Assembly: GCA_020025275.1 (NCBI GenBank)
Contig: JAHHSI010000012.1
Location: 1-58,226, forward strand
Length of the DNA: 58,226 nucleotides
Direction: 5' to 3'
DNA from: Oscillospiraceae bacterium
GTDB taxonomy: Bacteria; Bacillota; Clostridia; Oscillospirales; Oscillospiraceae
Under the pieces are notes generated by a model that was not told where the DNA came from, did not search any database, and saw nothing but the letters and a program-made list of their open reading frames with translations. Within the stretch, counting starts at the first letter, position 1, and every line of letters begins with the position of its first letter. Shown here one piece after another: positions 16,674 to 25,549 of this stretch. A program made the position numbers and the translations under genes.

Positions 16674-19315
16674 CCTTTTGCCTCCAGCCAATTCCGTCCG
16701 CTGTGGGCCTCGGCACGCAGCGGGATCGCAAGGGTGACCACCTGCTCCATGGCGCGCTCCAACAGTTCTTCGACCTGCTGCCGCTCCGTCTCCGGGCACT
16801 CCACGATCAGTTCATCGTGCACCTGCATGATCATCCGGGCCTGCAGCCCTGCCTTCTGCAATTCCTGATCCACCCGCACCATGGCCATCTTCATAACGTC
16901 CGCCGCCGTGCCCTGAATGGGCATATTCAGCGCCACCCGCTGGCCAAAGGAACGGAGGTTGAAATTGGAGCTCTTCAGCTCCGGCAGATCCCGCCGCCGG
17001 TGCATCAGCGTCTCCACATAGGTCTGCTCCTCCGCCTTTTTGATGATCTGATCCATATACGCCTTCACCCCCTGATAGGTGGCAAAGTAGCGGTCGATAT
17101 AATCCTTGGCCTCCGCCACCGTGACACCGATGTCCTGGGACAGAGAGAAGGCGGAGATCCCATAGACAATGCCGAAGTTCACGGCCTTGGCACTGGAGCG
17201 CATCTGGTGTGTTACATCTTTTTCCGGCACATGGAACACCTTGGCGGCGGTAACGGTGTGGAAGTCAGCCCCTGTGCGGAACGCCTCCTGCATCAGTTCA
17301 TCCCCCGCCATATGCGCCAGCAGGCGCAGCTCGATCTGGGAGTAGTCGGCATCCACCAGCACCCAGCCCGGATCGGCCACAAACATCCGCCGCATCTGGC
17401 TGCCCAGTTCCGTACGGGTGGGGATATTCTGGAGGTTCGGCTCCGTGGAGCTCAGGCGCCCCGTAGCCGTCACCGTCATCTGGAAGTTGGTCCGCACCCG
17501 TCCGTCGGGGTCGATGACCTTCAAAAGGCCGTCGGCATAGGTGGACTTCAGCTTGGACAGCTGCCGATACTGGAGCACATCCTCCACCACTGGACTCTGC
17601 CAGCGCAGCTTTTCCAGCACATCGGCATTGGTGGACCAACCGGTTTTCGTCTTTTTCCCATGGGGCAGCTGCAGATCATCGAACAGCACCTTGCCCAGCT
17701 GCTTGGGCGAATTGATATTGAAGGTACTGCCGGCCTCGGCATAGATCCGCGTCTCCAGCTCCTTCAGCTGTCCGGCCAGCATTTCGCCAAAGGCGGTCAG
17801 CTCGGCACTATCCACCCGGAAACCCGCCAGCTCCATCTTCGCCAGCACGCTGCAAAGAGGCATTTCCACTTCTGTGAAAAGCTGCCACATCTCCTTTTCC
17901 CGCAGCTTCTCCTCCGTCGTCTCCTGCAGCGCCGTAATGGCGGAACAATAGCTATAGAGGGATGCCTCTGCCGTGGCGGTATCACCCAGGAGAGAGAACG
18001 CATCCGGCTCCAGATAGAGGGGCTTGGGCAGCTCCTCATTGTAATAGGAGACGAACAGACGCTGCAGATCATAGCTGCCTGCCGTAGCATCCAGCAGATA
18101 GGCGGCGATGGCCGTATCATAGACGAAGCCCTCCGCCGGAAGTCCGTTTTCCAGAAGAAGGTGCATCAAGTCCTTCACATTGTGGGAAACCTTGGCAATA
18201 TCGGCACTGAAAAGCGCCGTCAGCAGGGCGTTCCAATCGCCCTCATACGTTTCAAAAGTCAGCTGCGCCATCAGCGAGCTGTCCTCCCCGGTCGTACACT
18301 CCACTGCCAGCACCCGAAGATCCGGCAGCGCCAAGACGGTAACGGATGTCGCCTTCCGCCAGAGAGCCAGCAGCTTCTCTGCCCGCTCCACTGTGATGAC
18401 TTTCTCCACCTCGGCGTGGAAATCCGGCGTTTCTGTCTCGCCGCCTGCGGGATGCAAACCGTATTTTTCAATGAGCTTGGAGAACTCCAGCTCCAGCAAA
18501 AGGTCGTACAGCTCCGGTGCAAAGGGGCGGCGCAGGTTGTCCTCCGGAGTAAACTCCATAGGCACATCGGTGATGATGGTGGCCAGGAATTTGGAGTGAA
18601 GCGCACTCTCCCTGCCCTCCGTCAGCTTGCGGATGGCGGCGGGCTTGGCCTCGATGTCGGGCAGCAGTTGGTAGAGCTTGTCCACCGAGCCATAGCGCTG
18701 CACCAGCGCCATGGCCGTCTTTTCACCCACACCGGGAACGCCGGGAATATTGTCCGAGGTGTCCCCCATCAGCGCCTTCAAGTCGATCATGTGGATGGGC
18801 GCAAAGCCGTACTGCTCTTCAAAGGCCGCCGGGGTCATATCCTTGGTGGTGGTCTGGCCCATGCGTGTGGACACCAGCTTCACCGTGGTCTGCTCAGTGA
18901 TGAGCTGCAGACTGTCCTTGTCTCCCGTGACGACAACACACTGCCAGCCTGCAGCCTCGCACTTGCGGGAAATGGTGCCGATCAGGTCATCGGCCTCATA
19001 GCCCGCCAACTCATAGCGGGGGATATTCATGGCATCCAGCACCTTTTTCATCCACGGCAGCTGCATGGCCAGTTCCTCCGGCATTCCCTTGCGCTGTGCC
19101 TTATAGCTCTCGTCCGCCAGATGGCGGAACGTAGGCTCCCGGCGGTCAAACGTAACACACAGCGCATCGGGCTGCTCCTCGTCCGTCAGCCGCTGCATCG
19201 TGGTCAAAAAGCCGTATATGGCGTGGGTAAAAAGCCCCTGGCGCGTGCTCAGAGGCCGAATTCCGTAATAGGCGCGGTTGAGGATACTGTTTCCGTCAAG
19301 CACCATCAATTTCAT
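16670..19315 (-). CDS. polA: DNA polymerase I
   Basis: An 881-residue family A polymerase for Okazaki-fragment processing and repair. Residues 1-290 are the 5'-3' exonuclease (LMVLDGNSILNRAYYG; GDTSDNIPGVPGVGEKTA helix-hairpin-helix). Residues 300-480 keep the 3'-5' exonuclease fold, but the DxE catalytic pair is not there (VTVLALPDLRVLAVE occupies that position), so proofreading is likely lost, as in many Firmicutes. Residues 490-881 are the polymerase: DYSQIELRLLAHMAGD (motif A), KAVNFGIVYGIS (motif B) and MQVHDELIVE (motif C) are intact. GGGAGG precedes the ATG, and the gene heads a four-gene operon. Confidence 0.95.
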   Translation of the reverse strand: MKLMVLDGNSILNRAYYGIRPLSTRQGLFTHAIYGFLTTMQRLTDEEQPDALCVTFDRREPTFRHLADESYKAQRKGMPEELAMQLPWMKKVLDAMNIPRYELAGYEADDLIGTISRKCEAAGWQCVVVTGDKDSLQLITEQTTVKLVSTRMGQTTTKDMTPAAFEEQYGFAPIHMIDLKALMGDTSDNIPGVPGVGEKTAMALVQRYGSVDKLYQLLPDIEAKPAAIRKLTEGRESALHSKFLATIITDVPMEFTPEDNLRRPFAPELYDLLLELEFSKLIEKYGLHPAGGETETPDFHAEVEKVITVERAEKLLALWRKATSVTVLALPDLRVLAVECTTGEDSSLMAQLTFETYEGDWNALLTALFSADIAKVSHNVKDLMHLLLENGLPAEGFVYDTAIAAYLLDATAGSYDLQRLFVSYYNEELPKPLYLEPDAFSLLGDTATAEASLYSYCSAITALQETTEEKLREKEMWQLFTEVEMPLCSVLAKMELAGFRVDSAELTAFGEMLAGQLKELETRIYAEAGSTFNINSPKQLGKVLFDDLQLPHGKKTKTGWSTNADVLEKLRWQSPVVEDVLQYRQLSKLKSTYADGLLKVIDPDGRVRTNFQMTVTATGRLSSTEPNLQNIPTRTELGSQMRRMFVADPGWVLVDADYSQIELRLLAHMAGDELMQEAFRTGADFHTVTAAKVFHVPEKDVTHQMRSSAKAVNFGIVYGISAFSLSQDIGVTVAEAKDYIDRYFATYQGVKAYMDQIIKKAEEQTYVETLMHRRRDLPELKSSNFNLRSFGQRVALNMPIQGTAADVMKMAMVRVDQELQKAGLQARMIMQVHDELIVECPETERQQVEELLERAMEQVVTLAIPLRAEAHSGRNWLEAKG

Positions 19316-19351
19316 GGGCGATCCCTCCCGTTTTTACACATAGATATGTTT

Positions 19352-19380
19352 ATTATACGCTCTTTTATACCGTAAAACAA
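19352..19380 (-). promoter_or_regulatory. Promoter of the polA operon
   Basis: TTGTTT (19375-19380), 17 bp, perfect TATAAT (19352-19357) on the minus strand, 37 bp before the polA ATG. Confidence 0.6.
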
Positions 19381-19412
19381 GATTGAACGAAAATCCTGTC
19401 ATCTTTCCTATA

Positions 19413-19441
19413 TTGCCTTTACTTCTCCTCTATGATAGAAT
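19413..19441 (+). promoter_or_regulatory. Promoter of the AEC transporter gene
   Basis: TTGCCT (19413-19418), 17 bp, TAGAAT (19436-19441) on the plus strand, 44 bp before the ATG at 19485. Confidence 0.5.
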
Positions 19442-19484
19442 ATTTTTCAGACTTTTTGTCAATTTTTAAAAATGAGGTATCTCT

Positions 19485-20414
19485 ATGCTCTCCTCTTTCA
19501 TCGCTGTGGGCACGCAGGTGGCGATTCTTTTTATCCTGATCGGCATCGGCTTTCTTCTGGGAAAAACCGGAAAAATGGACGATCAGGCCTCGCTGGGTAT
19601 GAGCAATCTGGTGGTATACGTGGTCATGCCGGCCATGCAGATCGTGGCCTTCCAGCGCCCGGTGGAGAGCCAAACGCTCCACAATTTTTTCATGGTGCTT
19701 CTGGTGGCCGCCGTGGTGCAGATCATCGGGCTCTTCCTCGCCCACGCCATGGTTCGCAGCCGTGATGAGCAGCGCTGCCGCACGCTGCGCTTCTCCGCCT
19801 CCTTTTCCAACTGCGGCTTTATGGCTCTCCCCCTGCAGCTGGCGCTGCTGGGCTCCATCGGTGTTTTTTATGGCTCGGCCTACTCCATGGTCTTTACTCT
19901 GTTGGCCTGGACCTACGGCATTTATCTCCTCACCGGGGACAAGCAGCAGCTTACTTGGAAGAATCTGCTCCTCAACCCCGGCATCATCAGTGCCCTACTG
20001 GCACTGGTTCTGTATCTGGGGCAGGTCACTCTGCCGGAGATCCTCCTCAAACCACTGGAGCATATGTCCCACCTCAACACCCCGCTGCCCATGGTGATCG
20101 TGGGCTATCAGCTCTCCAAGGCTGATTTCCGGGCTGCTGTCCGGGGCTGGGACGCATGGCTGGCCGCCGTTACACGGCTGCTGCTCTCCCCGCTGATCGC
20201 CATTGCCTTGTGTCTGCTGCTCCATGTGGAGCGTGAGGTGGCACTGGTCGTCGTGATCGCCGCCAGTGCTCCCCCTGCCTCGCTGCTGGGTATCCTGTCC
20301 GCCAAATTCGGACGAAGCACCGAGTTGTCCTCCAGTGTCCTGTCTCTCCACACCCTGCTGAGTATCCTCACTATGCCCATCATGGTAGGGTTGGCCCAGA
20401 CGCTGTATCGTTGA
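19485..20414 (+). CDS. AEC (auxin efflux carrier) family transporter
   Basis: A 309-residue protein with about ten transmembrane helices. The N-terminal FILIGIGFLLGKTGKMD start, the mid-protein FSASFSNCGFMALPL segment (the conserved SNxGFxGxP-like stretch of the family) and the C-terminal APPASLLGILSAKFG are AEC hallmarks. Bacterial members export or import small carboxylates such as malate or malonate; the substrate is unknown here. GAGGT lies 8 nt before the ATG. Confidence 0.88.
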   Translation: MLSSFIAVGTQVAILFILIGIGFLLGKTGKMDDQASLGMSNLVVYVVMPAMQIVAFQRPVESQTLHNFFMVLLVAAVVQIIGLFLAHAMVRSRDEQRCRTLRFSASFSNCGFMALPLQLALLGSIGVFYGSAYSMVFTLLAWTYGIYLLTGDKQQLTWKNLLLNPGIISALLALVLYLGQVTLPEILLKPLEHMSHLNTPLPMVIVGYQLSKADFRAAVRGWDAWLAAVTRLLLSPLIAIALCLLLHVEREVALVVVIAASAPPASLLGILSAKFGRSTELSSSVLSLHTLLSILTMPIMVGLAQTLYR

Positions 20415-20443
20415 GCGAAGGCAGCCTGCAAACTACATCCTAC

Positions 20444-20495
20444 CCCCCTGCTTGTCCGACGTACGCTGTACGCCGGCACAGGCGGGGGCTTTTTT
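20444..20495 (+). terminator. Terminator of the AEC transporter gene
   Basis: A long imperfect hairpin from CCCCC (20444-20448) to GGGGG (20484-20488), with a GTAC/GTAC top, followed by a T run. Confidence 0.7.
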
Positions 20496-20576
20496 CAAAA
20501 CGGCTACAGCCGCCGCGCCGCCCCTCAGGCAAAATCTTTTGCCCCCGCTGCCACAGAGGTGCTTTGGCAGCGGGTA

Positions 20577-20622
20577 CAAAAAGAGGACCTGCTGCCTCTT
20601 TTCATCGGCAGCAAGACCTCTT
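20577..20622 (-). terminator. Terminator of the comEA-GerMN operon
   Basis: AAGAGG / CCTCTT and TGCTGCC / GGCAGCA pair around a small symmetric internal loop; on the minus strand CCTCTT runs into TTTTT. Two further perfect hairpins lie between this and the previous terminator, at 20528-20543 and 20544-20574. Confidence 0.7.
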
Positions 20623-20691
20623 GTTCTATATGATTCCTTCGGCTGACTCCAGCCCCTTTTCTCCGCTGCGCCCGCATAGCCGCCACAGCCG

Positions 20692-21597
20692 TCACTTGCC
20701 CTTAATCAGCTCGCTGACATCCACCAGTCCCAGACTGTGCTGCAATTCTCCTTCGATCAGGATCTGGATCTGGCGGATACTGCGCACCGAATAGAGGGAC
20801 CGCTCGATCCCCTCCACCAACAGCTGCTGGTCTTCTTCGGTTTCCGGCAGCTGCTGTTTGATGTCCGCAGGCAGATTCAGGAAACAGACCCCGTTTTCCA
20901 CCTTCACGCTCAGCACACGGAAGCCCTCCGGCAGCAAAGGCCGCAGGCCCTCCCCCACGGGGCCGTCCTGCAGCGCCTCCATCACGGCACCGGCAGAACT
21001 CTCGCCCTCATATACCGTCAGCATCCGCTCCTCTGATGTCAGACCGTTCTCTCCTAAGAAGTACAGGGACACCGGCAGATTCCGTGCCACATCCTCCTCA
21101 CTGGTGAACAGCACGTCCTCGGCACGGAAAAGATTCGTGTCACGATAGGCCAGTTCCTCCCCGTCCACCGTGATCCGCACGGTATAGACCCCGGGGATCT
21201 GCACCAGTGTCAATGCCACGCAATAGTCGGCGATGGTTAGGTCCATACCGGAGAGCTGCCGATAGGGGGTGGAAAAATCCACCTGTACCGTGCTCCCCAC
21301 CAAGCGGCTGCTCAACAGCTTCGTCCCGGCCGGGATGGCACTGCGAAAGCCCACCGTCTCGCACTCTCCCAGCAGCAGACGCAGCGCTTCTTCCACCTGC
21401 GTTTCCGTCTCCTTGGGCCGCATCTCCTCCCAGTCCACTTTCACCGTGGTCAGGGCATCGCCGCCCCGTGTCTCACTGGTCACCGCCGGACAATAGATCC
21501 GCAGCGTGTCAGTTTCCTGCCGGCGGCCCTTGACCAGTCCGACACCCAGCACCACCGCCAGCAACACGCAAAAAATGGCAGGCAGTATCTTTTTCAT
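20692..21597 (-). CDS. GerMN-domain protein (GerM-like, spore-related)
   Basis: A 301-residue exported protein with one N-terminal membrane anchor (about 5-22; no lipobox Cys seen) and two GerMN domains, near 60-160 and 180-290. GerM of Bacillus takes part in spore cortex formation and germination. Its ATG overlaps the histidine kinase stop by 4 bp, so it is the last gene of comEA-like / regulator / kinase / GerMN. The link between this two-component pair and GerM is suggested by position only. Confidence 0.85.
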   Translation of the reverse strand: MKKILPAIFCVLLAVVLGVGLVKGRRQETDTLRIYCPAVTSETRGGDALTTVKVDWEEMRPKETETQVEEALRLLLGECETVGFRSAIPAGTKLLSSRLVGSTVQVDFSTPYRQLSGMDLTIADYCVALTLVQIPGVYTVRITVDGEELAYRDTNLFRAEDVLFTSEEDVARNLPVSLYFLGENGLTSEERMLTVYEGESSAGAVMEALQDGPVGEGLRPLLPEGFRVLSVKVENGVCFLNLPADIKQQLPETEEDQQLLVEGIERSLYSVRSIRQIQILIEGELQHSLGLVDVSELIKGK

Positions 21598-22967
21598 GCC
21601 TCCACCTCCTCTGCCTTGGGCAGGTGCACCGTAAAGAGGGAGCCGCCGCCCTCCCGGCGTGCCGCTGTCACCGTACCGCTGCGCCGCAGCACCGTATCCC
21701 GCACGATGCTCAGCCCCAGGCCCGTACCGCCAACGGCACGGGAGCGCATTTTATCCACACGATAAAAACGCTCGAACACGTGCTCCAGATCCTCCTCCGG
21801 AATCCCGACGCCATCGTCCTCCACCCGGATCTCCACCGTACGCTCCCGTACTGCCACAGCGGTATGGACAAAGCCGTGACTGTGGCTATATTTGATGGCG
21901 TTTTCCATCAAATTATAGAGGATCTGATGGATCTCTCCCTCTGTGGCACACACCTTTGCACAGGGATCTGCGCTGCACCGGATCGTCACATCCTTCTCCT
22001 GCGCCACGATCTGCAGCATCCGCTCCACCTGCTCGAGCACCGGAGCGACCGCCACCGTGACCGCTTCCTCCACGTTGCCGTTGTCCAGTCGTGTCAGCTT
22101 GAGGAGATCCTCCGTGATCCGGCTGAGGCGCTCCGCCTCCTGCCCGATGTCGCTGACAAATTCCCGCACCGTGGCCTCGTCCATGTTCTCTGTCTGCAAA
22201 ATGGAGTCCGTCAGCAGCCGGATCCCCGCCAGCGGCGTCTTCAGCTCGTGGGAGGCATCGGACACAAAGCGGCGCCGCGCATTCTCCGTGATCTGCAGTC
22301 GGTCGGTCAGGCTGTTGAACTCCGTGGTGATCTGGGCGATCTCGTCGTTCCCCTCCACCGCTGCCCGGTGGTTATAGGCCCCCTGCCGCACCTGCTGGAT
22401 GGCCTGCAGAAGATTGCTGATGCGCCGGGTGAGGATGCGTGAGAGAAGCAGACTCAGCACGATCACCAGCAACGCGATCACCAGCGACAGCGTGACCAGA
22501 TTGGATTGAAAGCTTTTCAGCAGCTCTGCCTGTGCCGTATCGTACTCGTAGGCGTAGACCGCACCCACCGTCTGATTATGGTACACCACCGGCGAGGCGC
22601 CGCGGCTGAGAAAGGCCGAGCCGTCGTAGTTACAGTAGAACACGTCATAGCCCTGCAGCGCCTGCACGATCTCCGTATAAAAGGCATACATCCCTTTGGC
22701 ATTTTCTGTCTCTCGGGAGTCATAGAGCACCCGTCCGGCCGTATCCGTGATGAGGATACGGCTGACGCCCGTCTCCTCCACCACCGACATGGCCTGGCCT
22801 ACATTCTCCTCCGTCAGCTCCTCCAGTCCCGACAGGGCCGACTCGATCATTTTCACATTGCTGTCCATGGCCTTTTCCTTGGTGGTAAAAACCATGTCCT
22901 GCGAAACCAGCAGCGGATAGGTGTTCAGCAGGATCAGCACAGCGGCGATGATGAGGATAAAGCTCAT
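21594..22967 (-). CDS. Sensor histidine kinase with HAMP domain
   Basis: A 457-residue membrane kinase. A first helix lies at 1-20, an extracellular sensing domain at about 30-155, a second helix at about 158-178, HAMP to about 235, then SDASHELKTPL (phosphoacceptor His) and the ATPase boxes ENAIKYS (N), DDGVGIPEEDL (G1), FERFYRVDK (F) and GTGLGLSIV (G2). The N-terminus may be a little longer, because the preceding in-frame codons read like a typical kinase start but contain no ATG, GTG or TTG. No ribosome site precedes ATG 22967, so it probably depends on coupling to the regulator stop 8 bp away. It pairs with the response regulator upstream. Confidence 0.9.
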   Translation of the reverse strand: MSFILIIAAVLILLNTYPLLVSQDMVFTTKEKAMDSNVKMIESALSGLEELTEENVGQAMSVVEETGVSRILITDTAGRVLYDSRETENAKGMYAFYTEIVQALQGYDVFYCNYDGSAFLSRGASPVVYHNQTVGAVYAYEYDTAQAELLKSFQSNLVTLSLVIALLVIVLSLLLSRILTRRISNLLQAIQQVRQGAYNHRAAVEGNDEIAQITTEFNSLTDRLQITENARRRFVSDASHELKTPLAGIRLLTDSILQTENMDEATVREFVSDIGQEAERLSRITEDLLKLTRLDNGNVEEAVTVAVAPVLEQVERMLQIVAQEKDVTIRCSADPCAKVCATEGEIHQILYNLMENAIKYSHSHGFVHTAVAVRERTVEIRVEDDGVGIPEEDLEHVFERFYRVDKMRSRAVGGTGLGLSIVRDTVLRRSGTVTAARREGGGSLFTVHLPKAEEVEA

Positions 22968-22974
22968 GCTGAAT

Positions 22975-23670
22975 TTAAATTGTAGGCTGACTTTCCCCTT
23001 TGAAATAGTAACCCACTCCCCACTTTGTCATAATGTATTCCGGTTCCGCCGGTTTCCGCTCCAGCTTCTCCCGCAGCCGGCGGATATGGACATCCACTGT
23101 GCGGTAGTCGCCGGCATAGGAATATCCCCACACCAGATTCATCAGCGACTCCCGGCTGTAAACGCGCCGCGGGTTCTTCATCAAAAGCTCAATCAGGTCA
23201 TACTCCTTGGCCGTGAGATCGATGATGGCACCGTCCCGGATGGCCACACGCTGTTCCGTATCCAGTGCCAGATCACCGCCGGTCAGCAGCGTCCGGTGCC
23301 GTGCCGGTGCCGCCTTGCTCCGCTTCAAAAGTGCCCGCACCCGGGCCTTGAGCTCCAGAATATTGAACGGCTTGGTCACATAGTCATCGGCCCCGCAGGC
23401 AAATCCCATCAGCTTATCCGCGTCCTCGCTGCGAGCCGTGAGCATGATGATGGGCACATCGGAAAACTCCCGGATCTTCATACACGCATCGCTGCCCGAC
23501 ATCACCGGCATCATCCAATCGAGAATGATGAGATCAAACGCCTCACGGCGGGCCAGCTCCACGGCTGCCCCTCCGTCGTAGGCCGATTGTACCTGATAGC
23601 CCTCGTTCTCCAGATTGAATTTGATCCCCTTCACCAGCAGCTGCTCGTCATCTACCACTAAAATTTTCAT
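22975..23670 (-). CDS. OmpR/PhoB-type response regulator
   Basis: A 231-residue regulator. The receiver domain has the acidic pair VVDDE near residue 7, phosphoacceptor D51 in LIILDWMMPVMSG and the conserved Lys in YVTKPF. The C-terminal winged helix (about 130-225) has LTAKEYDLIELLMKNP, VWGYSYAGDYRTVDVHIRRLREK and the closing VGYYFKG. It overlaps the comEA-like stop by 4 bp and is followed by its cognate kinase. The target genes are unknown, with autoregulation likely. Confidence 0.93.
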   Translation of the reverse strand: MKILVVDDEQLLVKGIKFNLENEGYQVQSAYDGGAAVELARREAFDLIILDWMMPVMSGSDACMKIREFSDVPIIMLTARSEDADKLMGFACGADDYVTKPFNILELKARVRALLKRSKAAPARHRTLLTGGDLALDTEQRVAIRDGAIIDLTAKEYDLIELLMKNPRRVYSRESLMNLVWGYSYAGDYRTVDVHIRRLREKLERKPAEPEYIMTKWGVGYYFKGESQPTI

Positions 23671-24035
23671 TCTTCCTCCTCTATGATCACCTGAGAGCGA
23701 AACCCCTCCAGTTTGGACGGACCGATGCCCTTGACCTCCAGCAGTTCCTCCACCGATCCATAGGGTCCTACGCTCTCGCGGCGTTCAATGATCCTCTGGG
23801 CCAGCACCTCACCGATCCCCGGCAGACTCTGCAGTTCGTCCACATCGGCTGTATTGATGTTGATATGGTGCACCTCCATCTTCCATGTGGAGGAGCGCTC
23901 CGTCTCCACCGTATAGCCGCCGCCCTCGCCGCTTTGCCGCCCGCTGTAGAACATACTCAGCACCCCGACCAGAAACACAAGGGTCAGCAGCAGCAAAACT
24001 TTTTCCCCTTTTGTCACTTTTCCCATTTTCTCCAC
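23667..24035 (-). CDS. ComEA-like helix-hairpin-helix protein
   Basis: A 122-residue protein with one N-terminal membrane helix (about 11-29) and a C-terminal double helix-hairpin-helix (ININTADVDELQSLPGIG; VEELLEVKGIGPSKLEGFR). ComEA is the membrane DNA receptor of competent Firmicutes. No comEC or comEB lies nearby, and the gene is the first of a two-component/GerMN operon, so a competence role should not be assumed. A short linker of about 25 residues joins anchor and domain, shorter than in Bacillus ComEA. Confidence 0.85.
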   Translation of the reverse strand: MEKMGKVTKGEKVLLLLTLVFLVGVLSMFYSGRQSGEGGGYTVETERSSTWKMEVHHININTADVDELQSLPGIGEVLAQRIIERRESVGPYGSVEELLEVKGIGPSKLEGFRSQVIIEEEE

Positions 24036-24037
24036 GG

Positions 24038-24065
24038 TTGACTACCTCTTATTTTTTGATATAAT
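24038..24065 (+). promoter_or_regulatory. Promoter of the D,D-carboxypeptidase gene
   Basis: TTGACT (24038-24043), 16 bp, perfect TATAAT (24060-24065). The 5' UTR holds a small hairpin GGCGAC/GTCGCC near 24088-24103. Confidence 0.65.
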
Positions 24066-24141
24066 AGGGAGATAGATCACTTCCTTGGCGACTTTTGTCG
24101 CCGTTCATCTTGTATTATACCATATATGGAGAAAAATCACT

Positions 24142-25491
24142 ATGAAAATTCGTCGCATTGTATCCGTTTTTTTGCTTTGTGTCCTGATGACAGGACTTCT
24201 GCTCACACCTCAGGCCGCCGCGCTGGAAAGCATTGACGCCAAGGCCACTGCCGCCCTGCTGGTGGATTTGGACGGCGATCTGATCCTCTATGGGAAAAAC
24301 GAAAACGAGAAGAGATACCCCGCCAGTATCACCAAGGTCATGACGGCTCTTCTGGTGTTGGAGGCCGTGGACGAGGGCAAGCTCTCCCTCACACAGGAGA
24401 TCACCGCCAAGGAGAGCTCCTTCAAGGGGCTGGACCCCGACGGCAGCAGCGCCGGGATCGTTCCGGGAGAAAGTATGTCGGTGGAGAATATGCTCTACTG
24501 CATGCTGCTGGTATCCGCCAATGAGACGTGCAACATTCTGGCCGAGGCCGTAGACGGTGACGTGGCCAGCTTTGTGGACCATATGAACCGCCGTGCCGAG
24601 GAACTGGGCTGCAAAAACACCCACTTTGTCAACCCCAACGGTCTCCACAACCCCGACCACTACACCACGGCATGGGATATTTTCCTCATTGCCAAGGCGG
24701 CCATGAAGAATGAGACCTTCATGAAGATCTGCAATACCATCGCCTACGAGGTACCCGCTACCAACAAGTCCGAGGCGCGGGAGCTGCACACCACCAACTC
24801 CCTCATCTCCAACTGGCGCATCCTCGGCTATCTCTACGACGGTGCCTCCGGTATCAAGACCGGCACCACCGATGAGGCCGGCCACTGTCTGGTCTCCTCC
24901 GCTTCTCGCAGCGGCCGTACGCTGGTCTGCGTTGTTTTGGGCTGTGAGGGGGACGATACCCATGTGGAGAGCTTCTCCGAAACCGCACGGCTCTACGACT
25001 ACGGCTTCAAAAACTTCAGTACACAGGTCATTCTGGAAAAAAACGAGATGATTCAGGAGGTACCGGTCGCTCTTTCCAAGGAGAGCAGCGCCGTCGTGGT
25101 ACATCCGGCCAATGACGTCACCGCCATCCTGCCCAACGATGTCAAGCCCGAGGATCTCGAGCGCACCGTCACCCTGACCCGGGACACGGCACTGGCCCCC
25201 ATTGCGGCCGGTGATGTACTGGGCAAAATCACCATCAGCTACAACGGACGTGAGTGCGCTTCGGCCGATCTTCTGGCCCAGTATGATGTCTCGGCCTCCC
25301 GCTTCCTCACCGTCAAGTATCAGATCATCCAGTTTTTCCACAAAACACTGGTACAGGTGGTTCTTGCCATTGTGATCCTTTTGGCAGCAGCCATCTTCAT
25401 CTGGTTCAAATTTTTCCGTCCCAACCGCCGCTACGGTGCGCGCCGTCCCCAGTATAAGGGCCGCCGCTCCTACCGCGGCCACCGCAGATAA
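24142..25491 (+). CDS. D-alanyl-D-alanine carboxypeptidase (DacF/DacB type)
   Basis: A 449-residue low-molecular-mass penicillin-binding protein that trims pentapeptide stems of peptidoglycan outside the membrane. A signal peptide ends near AAA at 25-27. The active-site motifs are all present: S62-x-x-K65 in ASITK, S125-A-N and K239-T-G. A C-terminal beta domain (about 270-390) is followed by a transmembrane helix (about 405-425) and a very basic tail rich in Arg. ATG 24142 has GGAG 10 nt upstream. DacF or DacB would act in spore cortex formation; DacA would be vegetative, and sequence alone does not separate them here. Confidence 0.9.
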   Translation: MKIRRIVSVFLLCVLMTGLLLTPQAAALESIDAKATAALLVDLDGDLILYGKNENEKRYPASITKVMTALLVLEAVDEGKLSLTQEITAKESSFKGLDPDGSSAGIVPGESMSVENMLYCMLLVSANETCNILAEAVDGDVASFVDHMNRRAEELGCKNTHFVNPNGLHNPDHYTTAWDIFLIAKAAMKNETFMKICNTIAYEVPATNKSEARELHTTNSLISNWRILGYLYDGASGIKTGTTDEAGHCLVSSASRSGRTLVCVVLGCEGDDTHVESFSETARLYDYGFKNFSTQVILEKNEMIQEVPVALSKESSAVVVHPANDVTAILPNDVKPEDLERTVTLTRDTALAPIAAGDVLGKITISYNGRECASADLLAQYDVSASRFLTVKYQIIQFFHKTLVQVVLAIVILLAAAIFIWFKFFRPNRRYGARRPQYKGRRSYRGHRR

Positions 25492-25500
25492 GCAGTGATA

Positions 25501-25531
25501 AAAGCAGGCGCCGTTTCTGCGCCTGCTTTTT
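25501..25531 (+). terminator. Terminator after the carboxypeptidase gene
   Basis: AGCAGGCGC / GCGCCTGCT with T run; it lies only 20 bp before the pseudouridine synthase start. Confidence 0.75.
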
Positions 25532-25549
25532 CTATCGGAGGTATGACTC

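Noticed and set aside
16328..19375. 1,015-codon plus-strand ORF opposite polA
   Set aside because: GC-rich third positions keep the antisense frame open; the polA motifs on the minus strand are unequivocal.
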